Assembly (NCBI RefSeq): GCF_044068515.1
Contig: NZ_JBIPKI010000006.1
Location: 18,270 to 82,269 of the forward strand
Length of the DNA: 64,000 nucleotides
Origin: Desulfurivibrio sp044068515
GTDB lineage: Bacteria; Desulfobacterota; Desulfobulbia; Desulfobulbales; Desulfurivibrionaceae
Direction of reading: 5' to 3'
The notes beneath the pieces are model-generated. The model searched no databases, was not told where the DNA came from, and saw only the letters and a list, made by a program, of their open reading frames with translations. Position numbers and translations under genes: made by a program. This document shows, in pieces, positions 50,977 through 59,161 of this stretch. Numbering within the stretch: the stretch's first letter is position 1; every line of letters begins with the position of its first letter.

Positions 50977-52323
50977 CTACTGTTTGATGGCTTGATTCTG
51001 GCGCAGGCGCTCGGCCAGTTCCGTGAAACGTTGATCGAAAGCGGCTTTGTTGCGGTTGCTGCCGCCGCAGAGCAACAGCCTGGTCTGGCCCCGGTCATCC
51101 GGGGTCAGGTGGACCCAGAGCCGGCGATGGGTGATCATAAAGGTGGTATAAAGACCCAGGCACATCAAAGCGAAGCCGAGATAGACGATCCAGACTCCGG
51201 GATCCTTGGCGACCTGCAGGCCGGTGGCGTAGCGCTGCTGGATGTAGAAACTGTAATTGTTATCCGGCCGCTGGACGGTAACGGTCTGCTTGTCCTGCAT
51301 ATTGAAGACTGAAGGATCGGCCTCGGAGGAGTCGGCAAACCAGATCTGGAATTCATGGACCCGGCCCATCCGGTCGGTCATGGTATTCATCACCCCGAAG
51401 GTGACGTCCTCTTCCCCCCAGCTCACCTGGCGGCCGGGCGGGACCAGGGCGTAACGTTCCCGGCCGGTTTCATTGTTGCGGACGTTGATCATGAACTCGG
51501 ACATCGGTTCATAGCTGGACTGGTAGAAAGTCAGCCCCCGATGCTTCAGGGGGTGGTTGACCCGGATCGAAGTCCGCCATGGTTCGGGCAACTCGGGATC
51601 GGTGATGATCAGGTCGGAACGGTATTCCCGCACCATCCCGTTGGGATAATAGCCGATTTCAAAATTTTCTACGTGGAGTTCGAAGTTCAGCGGGATCGGG
51701 CGGGCGGTGCCGCGCTCGAAGACATGGCCCACCGTTTCGCCTTCGGGGAAGAAGATACTGGCCTTAAAGCCGAACACCGCCCCGAACAGGGCCCCGGCAA
51801 AGATGGTCAGGATGCTGATGTGGACCATGTAGGCCCCCAGGCGGGACCAGGCGCCCTTCTGGGCGAAGAGGAGCACACCCTCTTTCTGATCGCGCCGGGC
51901 GGCCTTCCAGCCGGCGGCGGCCAGCAGGCGACTGATTTTCTCGGCGGCGGCGGGGACATCGGCGGCCAGCTTCATTTCCGCCTTGAGGGGCATTTTCTGG
52001 AGGCGTTCCGGGGTGGTGTCCAGGTTGTCGAGCCGCACCATCCGCCAGGCATTGGGCAACCGGTCGATGCTGCAGACAATCAGGTTGGCCGAGAAGACGA
52101 TCAGCAGGGTGATGAACCACCAGGAACTGTACATATTGGTTATATCCAGGACCTGGAAAAGCCGGGCCAGATCGGCGCCGTATTCCTGGATGTAAAAGGC
52201 CGGCTGTTTGCCCTGGGGAATGATGGTGCCGATAATCGAGATCACGGCCAGCATGAAAATAACGATAAGGGCAAGCTTAACCGAGGCGAAAAAACGCCAC
52301 ACCTGATTCTGTTCTTTAGTCAT
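50977..52323 (-). CDS. resB: cytochrome c biogenesis protein ResB
   Basis: 448 residues from the ATG at 52323 (MTKEQNQVWRFFASVKLAL), with GAGG just upstream; the open frame before it is not coding. Membrane helices are at about 14-35, 68-88 and 150-172, followed by a large periplasmic domain (about 175-375) and a last helix near 385-405 (DPGVWIVYLGFALMCLGLY). PEPWRTSIRVNHPLKHRGL and FYQSSYEP are family marks. It partners CcsA in System II cytochrome c assembly. A good promoter lies about 130 nt upstream. Confidence 0.93.
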   Translation of the reverse strand: MTKEQNQVWRFFASVKLALIVIFMLAVISIIGTIIPQGKQPAFYIQEYGADLARLFQVLDITNMYSSWWFITLLIVFSANLIVCSIDRLPNAWRMVRLDNLDTTPERLQKMPLKAEMKLAADVPAAAEKISRLLAAAGWKAARRDQKEGVLLFAQKGAWSRLGAYMVHISILTIFAGALFGAVFGFKASIFFPEGETVGHVFERGTARPIPLNFELHVENFEIGYYPNGMVREYRSDLIITDPELPEPWRTSIRVNHPLKHRGLTFYQSSYEPMSEFMINVRNNETGRERYALVPPGRQVSWGEEDVTFGVMNTMTDRMGRVHEFQIWFADSSEADPSVFNMQDKQTVTVQRPDNNYSFYIQQRYATGLQVAKDPGVWIVYLGFALMCLGLYTTFMITHRRLWVHLTPDDRGQTRLLLCGGSNRNKAAFDQRFTELAERLRQNQAIKQ

Positions 52324-52452
52324 GAGCGCCTCGGCTGCTGAGTTTTGAAGGCATTGGCAGGTTGGTGTACGAATGAGTATGACAATGGTGGGACGAAATA
52401 GTTTCCGTTTGCTGGGAAAAAATGGGATTTTGCGGTCGTGAAAATTGCCCGC

Positions 52453-52481
52453 TATATACAATATTACCTTCCGGTGGTCAA
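52453..52481 (-). promoter_or_regulatory. promoter of the resB-ccsA operon
   Basis: On the minus strand TTGACC and TATATA are 17 nt apart. Transcription would start near 52446, giving a leader of about 120 nt before resB. Confidence 0.65.
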
Positions 52482-52517
52482 CCGGAAAAGGATTGGCCCG
52501 CCGGATGGCAAAAATAC

Positions 52518-52546
52518 TTGTCAAGGAGATCCGGAAAGGTTATATG
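52518..52546 (+). promoter_or_regulatory. promoter of rpmB
   Basis: TTGTCA and TATATG are 17 nt apart, with a leader of about 78 nt to the rpmB ATG. It is divergent from the resB promoter 37 nt away. Confidence 0.6.
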
Positions 52547-52631
52547 TGCGGGTCCTGTTCATGACGGCGGGACAGACCGGGCCGTCCTAAAACGGCGTTA
52601 TTTACTGTTAAGTTACCGGGAGTATTGAGAT

Positions 52632-52820
52632 ATGTCCAAGATATGTTCTATCTGCGGCAAGAAACCGCAAGTCGGCAACAATGTAAGCCATGCCCACAAC
52701 AAAACGCGGCGGCGCTGGTTGCCCAACCTTCAGGAAGTGCGGATGGCCACCCCCGGCGGCAATGCCAAGCGGGTCCGGGTTTGCACCCGGTGTCTGCGCT
52801 CCGGCGCCATCACCAAATAG
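52632..52820 (+). CDS. rpmB: 50S ribosomal protein L28
   Basis: 62 residues, MSKICSICGKKPQVGNNVSH start and NKTRRRWLPNLQ core, the standard L28 pattern. The two CxxC pairs (CSIC and CTRC) mark it as a zinc-binding C+ type. It is not followed by rpmG here. The protein is part of the large ribosomal subunit near the E site. Confidence 0.97.
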   Translation: MSKICSICGKKPQVGNNVSHAHNKTRRRWLPNLQEVRMATPGGNAKRVRVCTRCLRSGAITK

Positions 52821-53048
52821 TTAAACCTGCTGCTGTACCGCATCCTGCGCGATCAGGCTCGGCGCCGTGCGGGATTATGGTCGCCGGACCCGCCAGGGGC
52901 CTGCCGGCGCAAGCGGGTAAAAACCTTATATATATTGTAGCGACGGTCTCCGCCGGCCGCCAGGTTTGAGCAGCCGGCTGAGCCGGCCAGCCGCGATCCG
53001 GCCCCGCAGTTGGGTGGCGCGGTTTATTTGGTTTGGGATTTGATCCTG

Positions 53049-53074
53049 CCCTCCTTCCCCGGGAGGGTTTTTTT
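53049..53074 (+). terminator. Rho-independent terminator downstream of rpmB
   Basis: CCCTCC pairs with GGAGGG around a 7-nt loop, and seven T follow. It lies 230 nt past the rpmB stop. The stretch between (52821-53048) has an AT-rich TATATATATT at 52927-52936 and could hold a small RNA, but I see no coding gene. 53075-53227 also shows none. Confidence 0.8.
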
Positions 53075-53227
53075 ATGCCCGCTGAACGGCCAGGCCGGCC
53101 CGGAATCCTGCTGGGACTTACTTACTGGTCGACGTCGCCAGCCTCCGCGACGACGACAGGAAACGTTGGTCAACTCGTTGTTTTCTTATGGCCGGCCAAG
53201 CCGGTCTGGGGTTTTGGCGAGATTTAC

Positions 53228-55390
53228 TTACTTGCGGCTGGCTTCGATGATGCCGTCCAGTTGACGAATGTGCTGGAGGATCCGGTTGAGGTGCTCGATG
53301 CCCTCGACCTCCAGAACCATGGTGAAGCGAGCGTCATCCCCCCGGGTGCCCGCTTCCAGGCTGGCGATGTTGGCGTCGTCATTGGTGATGGTGCTGGACA
53401 GGGTGGCCAGCAGGCCCCGCTGATTGCGGCCGATGGCCACCACCGAAGCCCGGTAGGGGGTCTGGGCCGCCCCGCTCCAGCTGACGCCGATCCTTCTTTC
53501 GATTTCGCCGGCCAGCAGGTTGGGACAGTTGCTCTTATGCACGGTGATGCCCCGGCCGGTGGTGATATAGCCGATGATTTCGTCGCCGGGGACCGGCAGG
53601 CAGCAGTTGGCGAGCTTGGTGGGGATGCCCGTCGCCCCCTCCACCCTGACCACCTCGTCGCTGCCCCTGGGCTCACGACCCTCCCGGCCCCGGGTGACCC
53701 GGTCCAGCAGGACCGCCTCGGTGGCCGCTTCCTCCTGCCGCAACTCCGCCGGCTGGAGCAGGCGGGTGATGGAGGCCACCGCCAGCTTGCCCGTTCCCAC
53801 CTTGTGCAGCAATTCGTCCAGGGAATTACAACTCAGGCTTTTCAAAACCTCTTTCAAGTGCCCGGTTTTTACCAGCTTTTTTAAGCTGATATCGTGTTTG
53901 CGCAGTTCACGCTCACAGATTTCCCGGCCCTTTGCCAGGTTTTGCTCCCGTTCTTCCTGGTTGAGCCACTGGCGGATCCGGTTGCGGGCCCGGCTGGTTT
54001 TGACGATGTGGAGCCAGTTGCGGCTCGGGTTGCGGCTGGGCGAGGTGATGATCTCCACCACGTCGCCATTTTTGAGCGGGGTGCGCAAGGGGGTGATCTG
54101 ACCGTTGACCTTGGCCCCGCTGCAATGGTGACCCACTTCGGTATGAATGCTGTAGGCGAAATCCAAAGGCGTGCTGCCCTTGGGGAAACCCTTGACCTCG
54201 CCGTTGGGGGTCAATACGTAAATATCGTCCTCGTAAAGCTCCCCTTTGACCGTCTCCAGCAGTTCCCCGGGGTCTTTCAGGTCCTGGAGCATCCCCACCA
54301 GTTGCTTGAGCCACTTGAAAAGCTTGACGTCGCGGATACTGGCGGACTGACCCTCCTTGTAGGCCCAGTGAGCGGCGATGCCCTCCGAGGCGATGCGATC
54401 CATAGCCTCGGTGCGGATCTGGATTTCCATGAAATCACCGTCGGGACCGATCACCGAAGTATGGACCGACTGATAGCCGTTGGCCTTGGGGTGGCTGATA
54501 AAATCCTTGAAGCGGCCGTCGATGGGGGGCCATAAGGAGTGGATCACCCCCAGGGCCTGGTAGCACTCCTTGAGGTCATTGACGATGATCCGGAAGGCGA
54601 CTTTGTCGTAGACCTTGTCGATGGTGATATTCTGGACCAGCAGTTTCTTGTGGATGCTGTAGAGGTGCTTGGGCCGGCCCAGGATTCGGAAATCCTCCAG
54701 GCCGTTCTCGCGGAGATGATGGGAAAGCAGATCCTTGATCCTTTCCACGTAAATTTCCCGGTCGGGCAGCGAGGTCTGGATTTTGGCCGCCAGTTGGCGG
54801 TAGGCTTCGGGCTGGAGCTGGGAGAAGGCCAGATCCTCCAGCTCCCGCTTGATCCAGTCGATCCCCAGCCGTCCGGCCAGGGGGGCGTAGAGATCCATGG
54901 TTTCCTGGGCGATTTCCTCCCGGATTTCCGGATCAACCACGTTGAGGGTCTGCATGTCATGGAGCCGGTCGGCCAGCCGGACCAGGAGCACCCGGATATC
55001 GGTGGCCATGGCCAGCAGCATCTTGCGGATGTTTTCGGCCTGATAGGCCAGGCGACTGTTGAACTGGACGGCGGTGATCCGGGTGGCCCCGGCGACGATA
55101 TTGGCGACATCATCGCCGAATTCCTCGCGCAGCTTGGCCTGGCTGACCGGATGCTCCTTCTGTTTGAGGACCCCGTGGAGCAAGCCGGCGGTGAGGCTGG
55201 CGACATCCAGGCGCATGGAGGCCAGGATGGCGGTTACCGCCAGCACATGCTCCAGGTAGGGGCGGCCGGAGAGACGGTGGCGCCCCTGATGGATTTTCTC
55301 GGCAAAGTGGTAGGCCTTGCGTAAGGGCTCCAGGTCCTCGTCAGGCATATAGCTGGCGGCCTGACTGATGATCTCGTCGATGCTGGTCAT
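53228..55390 (-). CDS. relA: RelA/SpoT-family (p)ppGpp synthetase with degenerate hydrolase site
   Basis: 720 residues from the ATG at 55390. Domains: HD-type hydrolase (1-190), synthetase (about 220-340), TGS (about 385-445), a helical region, and ACT (about 645-718). The synthetase has the family marks GRPKHLYSIHKKL, YDKVAFRIIVND, HPKANGYQSVHTSV and EIQIRTEAMDRIASEGIAAHW. In the HD domain the HDxxED motif reads H72-G73-V-L-K76-Q77, so the metal Asp and the catalytic Glu-Asp pair are lost. H48 and D141 remain. It is thus probably a synthetase only, like gammaproteobacterial RelA. It lies third after ispG and proS. Confidence 0.92.
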   Translation of the reverse strand: MTSIDEIISQAASYMPDEDLEPLRKAYHFAEKIHQGRHRLSGRPYLEHVLAVTAILASMRLDVASLTAGLLHGVLKQKEHPVSQAKLREEFGDDVANIVAGATRITAVQFNSRLAYQAENIRKMLLAMATDIRVLLVRLADRLHDMQTLNVVDPEIREEIAQETMDLYAPLAGRLGIDWIKRELEDLAFSQLQPEAYRQLAAKIQTSLPDREIYVERIKDLLSHHLRENGLEDFRILGRPKHLYSIHKKLLVQNITIDKVYDKVAFRIIVNDLKECYQALGVIHSLWPPIDGRFKDFISHPKANGYQSVHTSVIGPDGDFMEIQIRTEAMDRIASEGIAAHWAYKEGQSASIRDVKLFKWLKQLVGMLQDLKDPGELLETVKGELYEDDIYVLTPNGEVKGFPKGSTPLDFAYSIHTEVGHHCSGAKVNGQITPLRTPLKNGDVVEIITSPSRNPSRNWLHIVKTSRARNRIRQWLNQEEREQNLAKGREICERELRKHDISLKKLVKTGHLKEVLKSLSCNSLDELLHKVGTGKLAVASITRLLQPAELRQEEAATEAVLLDRVTRGREGREPRGSDEVVRVEGATGIPTKLANCCLPVPGDEIIGYITTGRGITVHKSNCPNLLAGEIERRIGVSWSGAAQTPYRASVVAIGRNQRGLLATLSSTITNDDANIASLEAGTRGDDARFTMVLEVEGIEHLNRILQHIRQLDGIIEASRK

Positions 55391-55507
55391 GGTTCCCCGC
55401 TTATCGAGCACGGATTTTAGTGAATCGCGAAAACCCGGAGCAACAACCGCTTTGGTCCGGTTCAGGTCTCCCGGGTTCTCTGCCGGGGCCATCAACGAGG
55501 CCCGGAC

Positions 55508-57232
55508 TCAGGCCGGGGCGGCCGGCTCCAGGGCGTTGGCCACCATTTCCCGGATCACCGCCAGGGCCGCGGCCGGCGTGGCCTCCCTGGTCTGGCCGTC
55601 GGCCCGGGTGCGGATTTCCAGCAGACCCTCGTTCTTGAAGCGCTTGCCCACCATCAGGCGGATGGGAATCCCGATCAGGTCGGCATCCTTGAACTTGCTG
55701 CCCGGCCGTTCATCGCGATCGTCCAGCAGAACCTCGATTCCCTGTTGCCGCAACTCCCGGTAGAGCCGTTCGGCCTCGGCGCTGATCTCCGCATCCTTGG
55801 GGGTGAGGTTGAGCAGGATCACCTGGAAGGGGGCGATGGGCAGGGGAAAGATGATGCCGTCGCGGTCATGGCTCTGCTCGATGGCCGCCGCCACCGTGCG
55901 ACTGACGCCGATTCCGTAGCAGCCCATGACAAAGGGCCGGCTCTGCCCCTGCTGATCGAGGAAGGTGGCGTTCAAGGCCTGGCTGTAACTGGTGCCCAGC
56001 TTGAAAATGTGGCCCACTTCGATGCCCCGGGTCAGGGCGAGTTTACCGCCGCAGCGGGGGCAAAGATCATCTTCGTTGACCATCCGGATATCGCCCTGGT
56101 GGTCGGGAGCAAAGTCGCGGCCGGGATTGACGTTGACCAGGTGGTGGTCGGCCTCGTTGGCCCCGGTGACGAAGTTGGCCATTCCGGCCACCGCCGCATC
56201 CATTACCAGGGGAACTTCGAGGCCCACGGGCCCCAGGTAGCCGGCTGGCGCGCCGGTCAGCCGGCCGATGCTGTCGTCTTCGGCCAGGACCACTTCCAGG
56301 GCCCCCAGCAGGTTCTGCAACTTCACCGGCTGAACCTCATGGTCGCCCCGCAGCAGCACCGCCACCGGCTGCCCGTCGGCGAGATAAATCATGGTTTTGA
56401 CCAGGGATTCGGCCGGAATCTGGAGAAATTCGCAAACCTCGCTCACCGTTTTTTGGCCGGGAGTGGCGACCTTGTTCAGCGGCAGGGGGTTATCCCCGGC
56501 GGCGGCCGCTTCCGCCTGGGCCGTGGCCTTTTCCAGGTTGGCGGCGTAATCGCAGTGCTGGCAGATCACCACCACATCCTCGCCGGTGGCGGCCAGGACC
56601 ATGAATTCGTGGGAAAAGCTGCCGCCGATGGTGCCGGTATCCGCCTCCACCGCCCGGAAGGCCAGGCCGCAACGGGTAAAAATACGCTGGTAGGCCTCGT
56701 ACATTTTAGCGTAGGTCGCGTCGGCCCCGGCCTCGTCGGAGTCAAAGCTGTAGCCGTCCTTCATGATGAATTCCCGGCCCCGCATCAGGCCGAAGCGGGG
56801 CCGGATTTCGTCGCGGAACTTGGTCTGGATCTGGTAGAGATTGAGGGGCAGGCCCCGGTAGGAGTGGATATTCATCCGGACCAGGTCGGTGATGACCTCC
56901 TCGTGGGTCGGCCCCAGGCAGCTCTCCCGCTCATTGCGGTCTTTGAAGCGCAGCAGTTCAGGGCCGTATTTATCCCAGCGCCCCGATTCCCGCCAGAGAT
57001 CGGCGGGCTGGACCATGGGCAGCAGCACTTCCTGGGCTCCGGCCCGGTTCATTTCCTCGCGGACGATCTGTTCGACCTTGCGGACGGCGGCCAGGCCCAG
57101 GGGCAGGTAGGAGTAAACCCCGGCGGTCAGTTTGCGGATAAAACCGCCCCGCAGCAGGAGTTTATGGCTGACTACCTCGGCTTCGGCCGGGTCTTCCTTC
57201 AGGGTCGGCAGCAGCAGCTGGGAAAAACGCAT
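55508..57232 (-). CDS. proS: prolyl-tRNA synthetase
   Basis: 574 residues, bacterial class II type. The N-terminal catalytic part has LRGGFIRKLTAGVYSYLPLG, LPMVQPADLWRESGRW, LGPTHEEVITDLV (motif 2 region) and EFIMKDGYSFD. A YbaK-like editing insert lies at about 230-385. The C-terminal anticodon domain has PFQVILLNLTPKD and EVLLDDRDERPGSKFKDADL. It charges tRNA-Pro and clears mischarged Ala. The gap to ispG upstream is 82 nt and to relA downstream 117 nt. No terminator is visible, so co-transcription is plausible. Confidence 0.97.
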   Translation of the reverse strand: MRFSQLLLPTLKEDPAEAEVVSHKLLLRGGFIRKLTAGVYSYLPLGLAAVRKVEQIVREEMNRAGAQEVLLPMVQPADLWRESGRWDKYGPELLRFKDRNERESCLGPTHEEVITDLVRMNIHSYRGLPLNLYQIQTKFRDEIRPRFGLMRGREFIMKDGYSFDSDEAGADATYAKMYEAYQRIFTRCGLAFRAVEADTGTIGGSFSHEFMVLAATGEDVVVICQHCDYAANLEKATAQAEAAAAGDNPLPLNKVATPGQKTVSEVCEFLQIPAESLVKTMIYLADGQPVAVLLRGDHEVQPVKLQNLLGALEVVLAEDDSIGRLTGAPAGYLGPVGLEVPLVMDAAVAGMANFVTGANEADHHLVNVNPGRDFAPDHQGDIRMVNEDDLCPRCGGKLALTRGIEVGHIFKLGTSYSQALNATFLDQQGQSRPFVMGCYGIGVSRTVAAAIEQSHDRDGIIFPLPIAPFQVILLNLTPKDAEISAEAERLYRELRQQGIEVLLDDRDERPGSKFKDADLIGIPIRLMVGKRFKNEGLLEIRTRADGQTREATPAAALAVIREMVANALEPAAPA

Positions 57233-57314
57233 GGTGACAGTTCCTTATTTTGGGTTCTGGTTTCCGTCGGGAGCAGTGATTAAAGACGGCTGCCGTTGGT
57301 GTTTGCCCAACCGT

Positions 57315-58385
57315 TCAGCGCTCGAGCTTTTGGGTCATTTTATCTATTTCGGCCAAAAAAACCTCCAATACTTGGGCTTCCGGCACTTTTTTGAAAACTT
57401 TGCCTTTCTTGAAGATAATGCCCACCCCGTTGCCGCCGGCCACCCCGATATCCGCCTCCCGGGCCTCGCCGGGACCGTTGACCACGCAGCCCATGACGGC
57501 GATTTTCAGCGGGGTGGCAATTTTCTGAATATATCTTTCAACCTCCTCGGCCAGGCTGAAAAGGTTGACCTGGCAGCGGCCGCAGGTGGGGCAGGAGATC
57601 AGCTCCGGCCCGCGCTGGCGCAAACGCAGGCTGCGCAGCAGTTCGTAGGCCACCCGGATTTCCTCCACCGGATCCCTGGTCAGGGAAATTCGCAGGGTGT
57701 CGCCGATCCCCTCGAAAAGCAGAATCCCCAAGGCGACGCTGGACTTGACCGTGCCGGCGATCAGGCCTCCGGCCTCGGTTACCCCCAGATGGAGGGGATA
57801 ATCGCAGACCGCGCTCAACTGCCGGTAAGCGGCGATGGTGGTCAGCACATCGGAGGATTTAAGGGAAATTTTCAGCTCATGGAAACCGAGCTCTTCCAGC
57901 AGGGCGATATTGCGCAGGGCGCTTTCCACCAGGGCGGCGGGGACCGGGTGCCCATGCCGGGCCAGAATATCCTTTTCCAGGGAGCCGGCGTTGACCCCCA
58001 CCCGGATCGCCACCGCGTGGGCCTGGGCGGCGGCGGCCACCCGGGCCAGCTTGGCCTTGCCCCCGATATTGCCGGGGTTGATCCGGATGCCCTGGGCCCC
58101 GTGCTCCATGGCGGCAACGGCCAGGCGATGATCAAAATGGATGTCGGCGATCAGGGGGATGGCGATCTGGTCCCGGATGGCCCGGATGGCCCGGGCCGCC
58201 TCGAGATCGAGGACCGCCACCCGGATTATCTCGCAGCCGGCCTCATCAAGGCGCCGCACCTGGGCCACGGTGGCTTCCACGTCGCGGGTATCGGTATTGG
58301 TCATCGACTGGACGGCAACAGCCGCCCCGCCGCCCACCGGCACCGGCCCCACCCTGATCTGTCTGGTAATTTTTCTGGCTTGCAT
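57315..58385 (-). CDS. ispG: 4-hydroxy-3-methylbut-2-en-1-yl diphosphate synthase (IspG)
   Basis: 356 residues. The TIM-barrel part has VAVQSMTNTDTRDVEATVAQ near residue 23, IADIHFDHRLA near 98 and IRINPGNIGGKAKL near 116. The C-terminal [4Fe-4S] domain has CPTCGRCQVN near 266 and GCVVNGPGEAREADIG near 303. It performs the reductive ring opening of MEcPP to HMBPP in the MEP isoprenoid pathway. A TATAAT lies only 10 nt before the ATG at 58385, so the mRNA would be nearly leaderless, or the true start is slightly further in. It is the first gene of the ispG-proS-relA row. Confidence 0.97.
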   Translation of the reverse strand: MQARKITRQIRVGPVPVGGGAAVAVQSMTNTDTRDVEATVAQVRRLDEAGCEIIRVAVLDLEAARAIRAIRDQIAIPLIADIHFDHRLAVAAMEHGAQGIRINPGNIGGKAKLARVAAAAQAHAVAIRVGVNAGSLEKDILARHGHPVPAALVESALRNIALLEELGFHELKISLKSSDVLTTIAAYRQLSAVCDYPLHLGVTEAGGLIAGTVKSSVALGILLFEGIGDTLRISLTRDPVEEIRVAYELLRSLRLRQRGPELISCPTCGRCQVNLFSLAEEVERYIQKIATPLKIAVMGCVVNGPGEAREADIGVAGGNGVGIIFKKGKVFKKVPEAQVLEVFLAEIDKMTQKLER

Positions 58386-58479
58386 AGGCGGGCCATTATA
58401 CCCGGCCGCCGGGAAATATGCACCCGGAAAGCCCTGGATTTTGCCTGGTCCCGGTCGTGGTCGGCAAGCCCCGGCCGGC

Positions 58480-58520
58480 GCTGAAATATTTCAGCAGCAG
58501 CCAAAACGTGGTGCTATAAT
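58480..58520 (+). promoter_or_regulatory. promoter region with a 16-bp palindrome before the repeat-protein gene
   Basis: A perfect palindrome GCTGAAATATTTCAGC spans 58480-58495, followed by TATAAT at 58515-58520. There is no good -35 at 17 nt. The palindrome covers the expected -35 zone and may bind a regulator. The 58386-58650 gap holds nothing else recognisable. Confidence 0.5.
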
Positions 58521-58650
58521 TGGTGAGGATCAGCGTCGATCTTTGCCAATCTTTGTCCGTGGCCGACCCCAAGTCGCGGCCGGGAAGGGAAGGGGTGCCG
58601 GGTTGGGGCGAGTTGAGCCCCTTGCCTTAAATTGAGAAGCAGGAGGAAGG

Positions 58651-59085
58651 ATGATGGGCAAAACCTTGATTTACCAAACCCTGGCTATCATGATGGCAGC
58701 CGGCTTGGTCCTGGCGGGGGTGGCCTTGGCGATACCTCCGGATCCGCTGGGCAAGGAGGTGCGGCCGTCAACGATCCAGCCGGAAGAGGGCAAGGCCGGG
58801 ATTGCCCGACCAGACGGCAACGTGGCGATGCCGCCGCACCCGTTGGGCAAAGAGGCGATGCCCCCGCACCCGCTGGGCAAAGAGGCGATGCCGCCGCACC
58901 CGTTGGGCAAAGAGGCGATGCCCCCGCACCCGCTGGGCAAAGAGGCGATGCCGCCGCACCCGTTGGGCAAAGAGGCGATGCCCCCGCACCCGCTTGGCAA
59001 GGAGATGATGCCCCCACACCCGCTGGGCAAAGAGGAAATTCCTCCCGATCCCTGGGGCAAGGAGGGCCCGGCGGTGGGCCAATAG
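58651..59085 (+). CDS. exported protein with tandem MPPHPLGKE decapeptide repeats
   Basis: 144 residues. ATG codons at 58651 and 58654 both follow GGAGGAAGG. A signal peptide covers about residues 1-27 (IMMAAGLVLAGVALA-IPP). The mature chain begins with a single IPPDPLGKE, then a spacer of about 30 residues. Seven near-identical decapeptides (AMPPHPLGKE, last MMPPHPLGKE) and a closing EIPPDPWGKE follow. Met, His, Pro, Lys and Glu dominate, so the chain is extended and hydrophilic. The regular Met and His could bind metal, which is speculation. The length will vary with repeat number. No family is recognised. The reading is supported by the ribosome site and signal peptide. Confidence 0.72.
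   Translation: MMGKTLIYQTLAIMMAAGLVLAGVALAIPPDPLGKEVRPSTIQPEEGKAGIARPDGNVAMPPHPLGKEAMPPHPLGKEAMPPHPLGKEAMPPHPLGKEAMPPHPLGKEAMPPHPLGKEMMPPHPLGKEEIPPDPWGKEGPAVGQ
58825..59034 (+). repeat. 30-bp tandem repeat, seven units
   Basis: The unit begins GCGATGCC and encodes AMPPHPLGKE. Units alternate between two spellings (CCGCCGCACCCGTTGGGC and CCCCCGCACCCGCTGGGC), giving a 60-bp higher-order period at the centre. The last unit differs at several bases. The period is a multiple of three, so all six frames stay open across it. Confidence 0.95.
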
Positions 59086-59161
59086 TCGGCCGACTGGCGA
59101 TTGAGCTTGACGGCATGGCAATCAGCCAACCTGCCGGCCGCAAAAGCGGCGACCAGGGCGG

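Noticed and set aside
58671..59143. Long open frames on all other frames across the 30-bp repeat
   Set aside because: They arise because the repeat length is a multiple of three and the unit lacks stops; only the frame at 58651 has a ribosome site and signal peptide.
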